Positions 1 to 10,600 of a DNA stretch of 64,000 bases are shown piece after piece (the first letter of the stretch is position 1; each line of letters starts with the position of its first letter). Made by a program: the position numbers and the translations under genes. The stretch is from NCBI GenBank assembly GCA_038503035.1, contig JAVSML010024580.1, positions 62,001-126,000 on the forward strand, in the 5' to 3' direction. Source of the DNA: Crocodylus rhombifer. Its lineage: Eukaryota; Chordata; Crocodylia; Crocodylidae. The notes under the pieces are model-generated. The model searched no databases and was not told the origin of the DNA. It saw only the letters and a list, made by a program, of their open reading frames with translations.

Positions 1-339
1 TGCACTACATTGGGAAATGAGGAGGGATTTATCAATTTAACTTGCATAGCGTGAATAGATTTACAACAACAACGGTTAAAACACTATTTAGCTGTTGCCA
101 CTAGGGCAATGCAGAATACTGTGATGCTCAGGATGGTTAGCCTCGTAGTTGAGGTGACTCTTGGTGATACATGAATAGTACAGATTACAGCATACTATTT
201 ACATGGTTTGGGCACGTTGACAGCCAGACTGATGATTCACCCACCCCCTCGAGCAAGGAGAGCTAACTGAGTACTTTGCTGAGCCTTTGCCTCAAGGCTT
301 TGCAGCTGATTTTTCATTTTATTCTAGTTTTTTAACCGT
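1..339. other. AT-rich sequence, nothing recognised
   Basis: AT-richer than most of the window. I see no open frame, no CR1 motif and no RNA gene here. If the decayed minus-strand ORF beside it is a retroviral env relic, this stretch would lie just 3' of env, where an LTR could be expected, but I cannot identify one. Confidence 0.4.
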
Positions 340-1735
340 GGCATGTTTACATCTGACACTTATGAAGTGGGTATTGTAAAGTTGAGAGATATAGTTTCAG
401 AGGAAATTTCTGGTCATTTTAGGGTAATAGTACGGTTACTTAATTGCAGTAGAGTAACGGCTCTACTTTTAGCTCCTAAGCAACACGAATTGCACAAGTC
501 CAGGTGGTACCACTTGCATGCAGCAAACGCCGTGGTCTTTTTCAACAAACACGTTGCCCTATCGTTACATACGACACGTTAGGTAACTCGTATACGCAGG
601 TCATGTTAGGTGGGCTGAGAGGCCAGCCTCTCCATAGGGTCCTTAATCCAATCGAGGTGCTTCTAATTTGAACTAAGGGGGACTGTGCCACATACCGAGG
701 GCCATCAAGGGTAACTATTTTACATACGGGGTGATGCAAATTCCAATCCCAAAGGCATCCTCCTCCTAGCCCTGTGTTTAGCAAATAAGCAGTGGTCCAA
801 TTTCTCTCTTTTACCCCCTACACGAGGAAAGAACATTTTCCTTTATTACAGCCGTCCCAAGTGGTAACCTAGGTACTTTGATAGGGGTATTTCTCTTTAA
901 ATGTTGCAGGCATCCCATGATACTTTAAGCCAGGGGTCATTCTCTATTTTTAATGTTGCTTATTACCTGGGAAAAAATGCATGTTCAATGATAACTGAAT
1001 TTGCGCACAAGCAGTACTCCAAGTTTGATTTTTGTCTGCTTTAAAAGCAGTGTCCATCATGACCTGGGCAAGACGGGCTGTCTCTAATCCTACATCAGTT
1101 CGCAATTCACCAGTGTGCTCGCACGTTTTTCCTTCGAGCATGCCTCCTCTAGCGAGCAGCCCTACCGCCTGTCGGAGATTGGCTACTCCTTCAGTGTTTT
1201 TCTGGGATTTATCCAAGTTTCATACATTCATAGCTGAGTTAAGTCTGTCCTAAAGATAACCGGGAGTATTTCTTTGTCTGCGGGACTTAAGTGCACTTAC
1301 GGAACGGAAAATGACTGGCCATTCCCATCTAAGCAACTCTTCGGCTACCCGGGCTCCTGCTGAACAGTTTGGAAAAGTAGCTCGGACATACCATTGTTCT
1401 AGTCTGAACAATACCCGGGCAGTGAACAACGAAGCATTTAGGAGGGTTGGGATTTCAACCTGTGACCTCCACGAGGGTGTGGAGTTATACACAGGCAGTG
1501 TTGGGGCCTCTCATGGGGGAACGGCCAGAGATAGTAGTGAACACCCCGTTTTCTCACAGATCACATTTATCCTCCTTTCTTCGGGAGCCTGTAGCCATGC
1601 TTCACCTCCCAGAGAGCGAAGGAGCTCCCGCTGTCGCTCATGGGGACGATGCCGTATTGGGTTAATGAAGCAGCGTTGTCCTGGCAGAATCATAGCACTG
1701 ATTTGCTCCACGTTGCTCTTGTGAATTGTTTCCAC
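340..1735 (-). pseudogene. Decayed ORF of about 400 codons, possibly an endogenous-retrovirus env relic
   Basis: Four minus-strand open stretches (1511-1735, 1250-1492, 950-1216, 542-784) all lie in one reading frame and are separated by only a few stop codons, which is what a once-continuous coding region looks like after decay. A frame change near 545 lets reading continue toward about 340 with two further stops. The translation carries several N-glycosylation sequons (NST, NQT, NMT, NVS, NRT, NFT) and scattered cysteines, which suggests a secreted or envelope-type glycoprotein. I recognise no specific family, so the retroviral env reading is inference; another viral-like or host pseudogene is possible. 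No LTR or polymerase was identified beside it. The region is too broken to make a product. Confidence 0.35.
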
Positions 1736-1784
1736 ACAGGGGCAGATCCGTGGAAATGCTTCACTCTTCTGGTGTTAGCACCCT

Positions 1785-2960
1785 CTCTCCTTTTTTTTTT
1801 AATGGTCTTAATTGTTCCACTAATCAAGCCATTCTTTCTCGTGCCATCCTGCTGTCCATTGGCTGCTCATGGTCACTGAGCTCCTATTCCACAGGTTGTG
1901 GAAACATTGGAGTTAGTGTTTCCACAACTGAGCTAGTGTGGGAATGAAGCACCGGATGCCCTATCAAGATGCTGAAAAAGGTCCGATTTCAGTTTATGAA
2001 TCTGAGAAAGACATATATTTATTTCTAATGAGAACAGAACAAAAGGAACAACATCTTTTGGTTGCTTTTTTGCCTGTTTTTTAAATGCATAGGACAGGAG
2101 GCAACTCTCAATCCTCTGGATCCTATTGCAGATGCAAGAGCTCTAGTCAGATGCCTGGTGAATCTGTTGGTGGCCAACGAGGCCAGTTTGAGAGCAAGAC
2201 AGCTTGTTACAAGCATTTCAGATCCACGGGCGGTCTGAGCTGGAGTGCAAGTTGGCAGCACGTTGCTTTCTTCTTTCTCACTTTGCCCGAATCCTCTGGA
2301 TCAAAGCTGCTTCGCACTGCGGGGCCAGAGGTTTCCTCCAGACCGGCCAGGATTCTGCGCACTCCTCCCAGCTTTCTATGCTGATGTTTGAACAACTTCA
2401 TATCGTTTCTGGACGTGTCATGGTACCGCCATAGAGGGCAGCCCTGCTTTCTAGAGCTGATCCCACCGTATAAAGTATTTTTGTGGATACGGTCTCCTCC
2501 CATTCTCCTGACCTGGCCAAACCATTGCAACCTCCTCTTCTTGGCAGTGGTTTAAGTGTGTCCATCCTGTGCCCTCCAGCACCTCTGTTTGGTAGTCTGT
2601 CTTCCCACTTCATTTTCAGGATCACATGCAGGCATCTCATGTGGAAGCTATTCAGTCTCTTGCTGTGCCTTGCACATGTGGTCCACGTGTCTGAATCATA
2701 AAGCAGGGATGACAACACAATGCATAATATATGACATAGCAAATTAATGCACATTCCAGTAGAATAATATTTGTTTTTGCTTCCATCTTGAACCGAATAA
2801 TAGCATATTAGTAAAGCTTTGAGGCTTGTTTTTTTTCCCACGCAGAGAAAGCGTGTTGCTTTTATATGAAATGATGCACCTCACCATCTCCACCCCCACT
2901 TTCCAAAATCCTAGGTCTACCCACATTTGTACACCTAACAGTACTGACACCATAGGGTAC
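1785..2960 (+). repeat. Interspersed repeat family A, copy 1 (split by a LINE)
   Basis: Left part 1785-2082 and right part 2727-2960 align with the copy at 39938-40560. Shared landmarks are a T-rich start before 'atggtctt', a block reading 'tttatgaatctga', the phrase 'gcacattccagtag' and the ending 'aaatcctaggtct'. A separate LINE was inserted between the two parts. The class of the family is unknown to me. Confidence 0.6.
2091..2718 (-). mobile_element. LINE 3' fragment (RTE-like) nested in family A repeat
   Basis: The minus strand from 2718 encodes a C-terminal LINE polyprotein tail: a 'LLYDSDTW' motif, an R-C-L-H-V-I-L-KMKW block, then about 60 more codons and a 3' untranslated tail. The insertion is flanked by the 8-bp direct repeat AATGCATA (2083-2090 and 2719-2726), a target-site duplication. 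It is 5' truncated. The same element occurs at 22800-23480. The RTE-type assignment rests on protein pattern only. Confidence 0.65.
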
Positions 2961-3084
2961 CTTTGAAAGCCTCTCCTTAACACCCCAGGCACCATGGCAC
3001 CCTGGCTGAGGACAGTACAGTACAGAAAAGAGTGAGGGTTACCTGTAGGATCTGGGACAGAAGTTCAGTAAATTGATTTACCTA

Positions 3085-4740
3085 ATTCAGTTTCGTAGCA
3101 GCTAGGGTCAGGAGGGATCTGATCAGATCATCTCACTTGACCCCCTGCCACAGCAGGAATGAATGCTGGGTTCACAAGACCCCAGACAGGTGATAGTCCA
3201 ACCTCCTCTTGAATTTGCCCAAAGCAGGGGTGAAGACTACTTCCCTAGGAAGTTGTTTCCAGATTTTGGCCCCCCTAACTGTACAATATTGCTTTCTGAT
3301 CTCTAACCTAAACCTGTTCTCCATCAGCTTATTACCACTGTTCCTCGTCACCCCAGGTGGTGCTGGGGAGAAAAGGGATCAACCTATTTTCTGCTGATCT
3401 CCCCTGATGAGTTTGTAGGCAGCCACCAGGCCCCCCTCAGCCTCCTCTTGCTGAGGCTGAACAGGTTCAGGTCCCGTCGCCTCTCCTCGTAGGGCCTGCC
3501 CTGCTGCCCTCGACCATGCGAGCGGCCTCCTCGGGACCCTCTCCATGCTGTCCACATCCCTCCTGCAGTGCGGCGCCCAGACCTGGACGCAGTCCTCCAG
3601 CTGCGGCCTGACCAGTGCCGCACAGAGGGGGGGATCACCTCCTTGGACCTGCTCGAGATGCATCTGTGGATGCAGGACGAGGTATAGCTGGCCTTGCTGG
3701 CATTGGCGGCTCATGTTCATCTTGGAGTTAATAATGACTCCCAGATCCCTTTCCGCCTCTGTGCTTTCAAGAGGGAACCCCCCAGCCTGTGTGCGCTGTG
3801 GATTCCTGCTCCCCAGGTGCAGCACCCTGCATTTATCGACGTTCAACCCCATCCTATTCTTGTCTGCCCACTTCTGTAGTCTGCCTAAATCTAGTTGCAG
3901 CGTCTCTCTCCCTTCAAGTGTGTCCACCTCGCCCCACATCTTAGTGTCATCAGCAAACTTGGACAGCTGCTTTCCACCCCCTCGTCCAAGTCACTGATGA
4001 AGATGTTAAACAGTGCGGACCAAGGACCGAGCCTGGGGGGACCCCATTGCTCACATCTTGCTAGGTTGTGTACAACCCACCCACCACTACTCCCTGGGTG
4101 CACCCCATCAGCCAATTTTTTACCCATCCAACTGTGCAGGCATCAATGCCACAGTCGCTTCATTTATTGATGAGGATGGGGTGAGAGACAGTGTCAAAGG
4201 CCTTCTTAAAGTTCAGAAAGACTACGTCCATGGTGACACCATCGTCCAGAGATTTAGTTACTTGGTCATAAAAGGCAACCAGGTTGGTCAGGCAGGACCT
4301 GCCTTTGATGAACCCGTGCTGGTTGCCCCTGAGCACGATCCCCCTGCTGCCCCCACAGATGTGCTCATTGATGATCCCCTCCAAGATCTTCCCGAGCACC
4401 CAGGTGAGTCTTACAGGCCTATAGTTACTTGGGTCCCCCTTCCTCCCCTTCTTGAAAATGGGGACCACATTAGCCACTTTCCAATCCCCCGGCACCTGGC
4501 CAGATGACCACGAATGCTCATATAGTTGGGCCAAGGGCTCCGCGATGACCCCTGCCAGCTCCTGCAACACCCTTGGGTGGAGGGCATCTGGACCTGCAGA
4601 TTTAAAAATGCCCTTCCAGAAGATCCCTAACTACATCTGCCCTGACCCAAGGCCTGACAGAGCTAGCTCCGAGAATGTCCCTACCTCTGGTAGGTGGGAT
4701 GTCCCGGTCCCTGTTCAAGAAAATAGAGGCAAAGAAACTC
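3085..4740 (-). mobile_element. CR1 LINE fragment with reverse-transcriptase remnant
   Basis: The minus strand encodes recognisable CR1 reverse transcriptase. From 4570 to 4160 come a W-K-x-A-N-V-V-P-I-F-K-K-G block, S-N-Y-R-P-V, then Q-H-G-F and the F-K-K-A-F-D-T-V-S-H motif. Intermediate parts near 4127-3891 carry 'LFNIFISDLD'. From 3939 to 3379 come the thumb-region motifs (L-Q-x-W-A-D-K-N-R, D-K-C-R-V-L-H-L-G, E-R-D-L-G-V). The frames are broken by shifts, so it is dead. A CR1 3' UTR follows to about 3085. Confidence 0.85.
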
Positions 4741-4955
4741 TTAAGTCTGATGTTACATCCATCCAGGTTTATCTTAAACTCGTTTTAGCCATTTTGAAAA
4801 CAGTCTGTGTGCATTGAACTTCTGTTGTGTTACAGATTTGAACTGGTTTCCAGTCACTTATACTGTTATGTGTAATTTCTGTCCCTAGCCCATGAGTTAG
4901 TAACATACCTGCGGGTGTTTTTGCTGGCTTACTGTGCATCTGTCAGCAGCTACCT
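4741..4955. other. Short intergenic stretch, nothing recognised
   Basis: Sequence between two CR1 fragments of opposite orientation. It is AT-rich near 4740-4860. No gene-like signal was seen. Confidence 0.4.
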
Positions 4956-4959
4956 GAAC

Positions 4960-5285
4960 CTCCAACTCCCTGCAGGGGGGCTGCAAAGAGGATGGAGCTG
5001 GGCTGTTCTCAGTGGGGGCAGATGGCAGAAGAAGCAATGGGTGCAGGCTGCAGCAAGGGAAGTTGAGGTTGGCTATTAGGAAAAAAATTCTCACTGGGAG
5101 GGTGGTAAAGCACTGGGACAGGTTACCTAGAGAGGTGGTGGCATTTCCATCCTGGGAGGTTTTGCAGACCCAGCTAGACAAAGCCCTGGCTGGGATGACG
5201 TAGTTGGGGCTGGTCCTGCTTGGAGCCGGGGGCTGGACTAGATGTGACCTCCTGAGCTCCCTTCCAGCCCTCGTTGTCTGGGGTT
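4960..5285 (+). mobile_element. CR1 3'-end fragment
   Basis: Contains the common CR1 tail of this window: 'ctgcaaagaggatggagctg', 'gttgaggttggctattagg', 'ggactagatgtgacctcctg' and 'cccttccagccct' at the 3' end. 5' truncated; the 3' end is near 5285. Confidence 0.8.
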
Positions 5286-6330
5286 GCTATCAAAGGACCT
5301 GTCGAAATTGCAGTGGCTGCAGTGCAGAGATGCACCTGAGTTCCCTTTGCACTGGTGGGACCAGTCACAGCCTGGCTGCGCAAGCCTAGACCCCCACGCC
5401 TGCTGCAAAACCCACCAGGGAAGTGGGGCAGACCAGACCACAGGAAGCTCCCGGTGGCTGCTACCCGAGCTAGTTAAGTCTGAAGCCAACACGGTGCCTC
5501 TCCTGGCTGCCAGCCCCTCCTCGAACTGCCCCCAGACCAACCCTAGGGGCTTTATTAGTAACCCAAGTAGCAAATGACCCAGTGTTCAAATCCTGCCCTG
5601 TCCCAGCGAAGATGGGGCACAGCTTTCCTACACCCCTTCCCCTGCTTTGCAGCTGAAGCCTTCCAAGTTGGGCTCCTTCCAAGGGGCAGGATTACTTCCA
5701 GTAACAACCTTCCAGCTGGCGTTGTCGGGGTTTTAATCTCGACAGGATCCCTTTAAAAAGCAATAACTTCTGGAAGGGGAATTTGCTGCGGTGTGCTGAG
5801 CGCGGGCCGGGGGCGGGAGATGCCGGAGGCCGAGGAATCCCGGGAAGCGCAGCTCTTGGCAGAAAAATGCCAGCACTAAACAGCTTGCTCCGACGGAGCG
5901 GGGATCTCTCCCTCCCACGGCCCTGCAAAAACAAAACGCTCTTCCAGGCCCAGCTGCTCTCACCCTGCAATCAGGAGACACCTCTCCATGGGGGAGGACA
6001 ACCGGGGGGTGAGCAAGGCCTTTCCTTCCCAACCCACTGGGGACCCTCCAGGAGAGCTGCGGGGGACTGGAGAGACCAGTGGGTGGAAGATGGTTTTTTT
6101 GGCTACTTGGCTAAGCTTTCCCTAGGAAACACCCCACCCCAGCCCATTCCCTAAGGGACCGTCCCATTGTCAGCTGGAGGTGGGAAGGACCCGGCACGGT
6201 GCACGGAGCCTGGGACGGGAGATACGAGGATGCTGGTAGCACTTGGGGACCAGGCAGGGGCAGGGGCCTGCTGTGCTGAGCCCGGACACAAGGACCTGGC
6301 ATAAAAGGTCCTCTAGACTCAAGGGGCATG
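5286..6330. other. Unique GC-rich intergenic DNA with a CpG-rich core at 5770-5900
   Basis: No repeat was recognised apart from weak similarity in 5290-5600. The core at 5770-5900 is CpG-rich compared with its surroundings and could be a small CpG island or regulatory element. No exon with convincing splice sites and protein similarity was found. Confidence 0.35.
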
Positions 6331-6332
6331 TG

Positions 6333-6430
6333 CTTAAAGAATGGAGCTAGGACTCAGGAGATGTAGGTTTGATCCCCATTCTCCTGCTGCAGGACTGCGT
6401 GCCTCAGTTTCCCCTTCTGTAGAATGGGGA
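6333..6430 (+). repeat. MIR-like SINE relic
   Basis: The B-box-like stretch 'aggtttgatcccc' is followed by 'gtgcctcagtttccccttct', the diagnostic MIR-core tail. Internal parts are deleted. Confidence 0.6.
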
Positions 6431-7435
6431 GAAGCTGGGGAGGGGGTAACATGTTCAGCATCCCCACCATGGCTTGGTTCAGGAGCCCAAAAAGTGAGGA
6501 TGGGAAGGGATTCCTCTCTGCACCCCCACCCCGCGGCAAAGGGCTTTGCAAGCTGGGGCTGGGCTGCACGGTCCGAGCGCTCGGCGGTGCCACGAGTTCG
6601 GGCGCTTGCCAGTTGCGAGGCCTCACCAGGATCAGGCCAGGTTGTTTCCAGCTCTGTGGTTTGGGGGGGGCAGTTTCCCCGTGCAAAGACCCCATGGTTT
6701 CTCCGCCCGCTGGCTGCGGGACCTGGCACCCTCACACTCACGGCCTGGGCTGCTGCAAATGTGGGGTAGGAGCCAGGAATTCATCCCTTCTCCGAGCAGG
6801 ACCCCCCACTCCTGCTCCACATCAAAGGCCCCCTTCCCCCTCCCCGCACCTGCTGCAACGCCAGGACCGGCTTAAAACATTTTCCGTGTCATAAATGCTC
6901 GCGGCAGAGCGAACATCCCAGTCGTATCCCTGGACCCGTGGACACGTCCACGGCTGAGATTTCCAGAGCTAAAAGCTTGCATGTCCTTGGCAGATGGATT
7001 TCACTTGCACGTTGTTCCTGCCCGCACCGCTGCACTGCTGACAGCTGTAATGCTGCTGGGGACAGACAGACGGCCCCTGGGAGCGGCACGGGGGGAGAGG
7101 AAAGAGGATGGAAAGAGAGAGACAGGAGGGACCCGAGCTCTGCCCCGCAACCTCCCCCTTGGAGCTGGCTCGGCTGCAGCTTCAAGCCAGACACCGGCTT
7201 CCCCAGCCCCTCCGAGCCCTCCTGGGAGAGAGATTGCACACCCGCCTCCAGGCAGATGCAAGGTGGAGCTGCACCCACCTTGCACCAGTTTATGGGCAGG
7301 CGGGGTGAAACTGGTTTACTGCCACAGGAGCAAGCCCCATGTGGAAGCTCCACACCCGGTTAGAGAGTGGTTGGATTCAGAAAACAACGAACCCGATCCC
7401 GCTACCGCCATCCTGAGCGCTCGCAGCAGACCCAT
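6431..7435. other. GC-rich intergenic DNA, no gene seen
   Basis: Long open frames occur on both strands because stop codons are scarce in GC-rich DNA. None shows a family motif or consistent splice sites. No recognised repeat. Confidence 0.4.
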
Positions 7436-7436
7436 C

Positions 7437-7640
7437 GGCGAGTCAGGCTGGCAGGGACCCGAGGAGGTCTCATCTAGCCAAACCCCTGCCTGAAGAAGAA
7501 GGATCAGCCTTGTCCAAACCAGCTCAGACACATCCACCATCTAAAGTCTTTGCAAAACTATCATCGCCACAAGACATCACACCCGACTCTGCCCCACGGA
7601 AAGCAGCCAACATCCTGATGCTCCCTCGGGTCTATCTGTC
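7437..7640 (-). mobile_element. CR1 3'-end fragment (second subfamily)
   Basis: Reads 'ggctggcagggacccgagga', 'caaacccctgcctgaag', 'ttgtccaaaccagctcag' and 'catcacacccgactctgccc'. This is the antisense of the subfamily that reads 'ggacagggctgatcctgcct' at 32755 and 61620. Confidence 0.65.
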
Positions 7641-8094
7641 CTCTCACTATAGCCTGCATGCCCCCACGCCAACAGAGATGCAGTGCATCTCCCCATGCAT
7701 CAAACCTCACTCGCACACTAAGGAAGACCCCAGCAGACGGCGTCCCACTGCAATGTGGGGGTGCCCACCACACCGCTTTTATCTGAGCACTCAGTAAAAT
7801 GTGCATACAGGGCCCCAGCTGGGATGCAGCCCAGAGCCAGGTGCAAGACGCAAGCCCGTCTCTACCCTTGGAGTGAACAGAGTAACTCCATCAGCTGCTG
7901 CAGGAGTAGGCTGTTGCCTCGTTAGCCTGGACACCCTTAACACGCGCTGCTCTTGGCGAGTTGCGCGGCAAACCGTGCTCCAACAACGCCGGGATCTGGC
8001 GGTCATCTCAGCCCAGCCCCTGGGAGGCCGGTCATCCTTGGTGAGCCCAGCTCTCCGCAGCCTGCAGGTACGAGGGCCACCCCAAATCTTAGCA

Positions 8095-8420
8095 CCATGG
8101 CAAAGCAGGGCTGGCAGGGGCCTCAGGAGCTCACAGCTAGTGCATCGCCCTGCTCAAGGCAGGATCAGGCCCGACTAAACCACCCCAGCCCTTGGAAACG
8201 AGGATGGAGACTGTCTGGGCAGCCCAATCCAGCCTTAGAGCTGGAAAGCCCTCCCCAGTTTCAGTCTCCCCTGTTGCAGTTTTAGCCCTGTGGCCACAGA
8301 GAACAGGTCTCCACCCTCTTTACAACAAGCCTTCTTTACGTTTGAAGACTGCTGCCAATCCCCTCCTTTCTCTCCCCTTCGTTCACCGATGGCTTCCAGG
8401 ACTCAACTCACCCAAGTCCT
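8095..8420 (-). mobile_element. CR1-like LINE 3' UTR fragments
   Basis: 8095-8200 matches the antisense CR1 tail ('gggctggcaggggcctcagg'). 8225-8420 matches a different CR1/L3-type 3' UTR ('agagaacaggtctccaccct', 'gaagactgctgccaatcccc'). Confidence 0.55.
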
Positions 8421-9074
8421 TTCCACTCCAAAAATGGGTTCGCCCTTCCTGGTCATTCACAAGGAGCAAGGGCATTCAGTCCTGAAATCCGCTGGACCTG
8501 CTGCAGTTTCGTCTCCGGGGCAGACAACCCCAGGGCACGTCCGTGGCAGGGGCGGAAAGGTGGGGAGCGGGGCCTGCGAGATGAGCCGGGGCTCCCACCG
8601 GGTGCACGTGGAGTTGCAGCCCCTTCACCGCCACCTCCAGAAACTCCTGCTGAAGTCCTGGCTGCACTTCACTCACCTTTTTATTTATTTGTACACCCCC
8701 CATGTGTGCCCCACCAGATCCTGGGACCTCCTGGTCCACCTCCTCCAAGCCCTAGCTGAGCTAGCCATCCATCTCGCTGGGAAGGACGCTGGGGCCAGGA
8801 GGTCCCCCCTGGACCATGGGCCACTTCCTTGCCCCTGGTGCAACCCCATCTCCAGGCAGCTTCACCGGGCAGCATCCGCTGGCTCCTTGGATTTGTTCAA
8901 GGGCCAGTGTGCTTCATCTCCTGTCCCACTTTGGTACGCTCGTTATGAGCCCATGACCTTGCTCCCATCCCTGTTATATCCGGGTCTGTCCCAAGGAACC
9001 AGTTGTTGCTTCCCCAGTGGCTGCCCTCCTCGAGGAAGCTCATAGCATCTCTTAATGGGCTTTGGCCCATGGTC

Positions 9075-9440
9075 CCGTAAGCAACAAACAGGGTGCCCCA
9101 CTGGGGCAGAAAGCAGAGGCTGGAGGGAGCAGGGTTTTCCCCCTTTCCTCTCCCCCTTGCAGCCTCCAGCACTGAGGGTCTGCTGCACAGGCTGTGCCCC
9201 TCGCTCCCTGCCCCAGAGCCCCCGATGCCCCTTTCCTCCAAGCTCATGTCCGAGCCCTGGTGAGTCCGGCTTCTCACATCTGGGCTCTCAGCTCCCACAT
9301 CTGGGAGCAACGAGTCCCCCACTTCAGTGCCTTGCTGGGGGAAGAAGACCTTCCTCGGTGTTAGTTTTAAACTGGCGGCCTGCTCCTGGCACGCTGTGCC
9401 ACCTTGTTCTTGCCTGGAGGGAGACAGCGGCGACGTAAAC
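9075..9440 (-). repeat. CR1/L3-type LINE 3' UTR relic (family with copies at 52250 and 58530)
   Basis: Shares 'tgcagcctccagcactgagg', 'gatgcccctttcctccaa', 'cacatctggg' and 'gggggaagaagaccttcct' with 52250-52435 and 58530-58985. Not noted as coding. Confidence 0.6.
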
Positions 9441-9599
9441 GAGCGCAAAGCGATGCACGTGGATAAAAGACACTTCCGCCATGACGGGCTCTATAATATC
9501 ACTTGCTGCCACACAGGGAAGAGAGCTGGGAGTCATTGCTAAAAGCATCCCCTCCAAACTTTTCTCTAACTCCCAAGATCCAGAGCTCGGCCTGCTGGA

Positions 9600-10160
9600 A
9601 ATTTCCGCTCAGGTCCTGCGATGCCCCCTCTCCGTCCCGCAGGCCAACGCTGCGGATGAAGTGCAGCGAGCGAGACGGGAGGAACCCACCAGAGACCCCC
9701 TAAGTGAGCATGATACAGTCAAAGAGCCTTGGTACTACACGAGCTGCCTTGATAGCTACACCCCCTCCATTAATACGACCATTAATAAGCCTTGTCCTAC
9801 CTGCCTCACAAAGCCCCGAGCCTAAACCTGTGTGACAGAGACACCGAGAGCGATCACTCAGCCGAGCCCAGCTCCGTCCCGCGCCACGCGGCCCCCTCCA
9901 TCTCTTCCCCCGCCAGCACGGCCATGGGTGTCGCGCCAAAAGGGAACATGGTGTTTAAAAGCAGCGATGTCAGGACGATGCGGGGGCATCGTGCACGCCC
10001 CAGTGCCGCTCGGCCGCCTCGTTAATAAGCCTCAGCGCCCCGAGAAATCTAATTTCCTTGTCTTGGCCACAGCTGCTGCTTTTCATTACGCCGCGCGTCG
10101 CTCAGCTTCTGCTTTACAAAGTGCCTGCTCAGCCCCTCGGACATCTCCGTCTGCGAGGCT
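9600..10160. other. CpG-rich unique block, candidate conserved noncoding element
   Basis: CpG dinucleotides are frequent, and AT-rich homeobox-like cores ('ccattaatacgaccattaat' near 9768-9788, 'cgttaataagcc' near 10019) sit inside GC-rich DNA. No repeat matches and no coding motif. An enhancer-like reading is inference. Confidence 0.3.
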
Positions 10161-10199
10161 CCAACAAGTGAGAGCAAAAAGGGACGCCTGGCCGAGCCC

Positions 10200-10600
10200 C
10201 GGGCTTCGCAGTTCGTGGGTTTTGGGGGCTGGAAGGGAGCTCCAGTCTGACCCAGCCCCGTCCAAACCACCCCAGACAAACCCCGCGTCCAAACTCTGAG
10301 CAACACGACAGTCGCCGGACACAGCCCCAGGCATTGCTCCTGCCCCAGGAAAGCAGGGGGGCCGTGGCTGGCAGTGCCTTGCTGCTGCAAAGGGGCTCGA
10401 GAGACCCCGAGCAAAGGCCGTGCCCCCACTGCAGAGGAAGGCAAACCCCCCCAGTCCAGACCAGCCTGAGCAAGGGGCAAAATCCCTTCCTGACCCCATT
10501 GCAGTGTCACGATCCCAGAGAAGTGGCACCAGAAGGGACCTGCGGGGCCATATCTGGTCCAACCCGCTGCTCAAGGCAGGATCAGGCCCAGAGAAACCCC
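10200..10600 (-). mobile_element. CR1 3'-end fragments, two in tandem
   Basis: 10220-10500 is the second subfamily in antisense ('gtccaaaccaccccagacaa', 'aggaaagcaggggggccgtg', 'gcaaaggccgtgcccccac'). 10515-10600 is another antisense CR1 end ('ccagaagggacctgcggggc', 'gctcaaggcaggatcaggcc'). Confidence 0.65.

Noticed and set aside
8290..9045. 251-codon plus-strand ORF
   Set aside because: It begins in an antisense CR1/L3-type UTR relic and then runs on through GC-rich DNA. No motif, no splice structure, and opposite-strand frames are also open.
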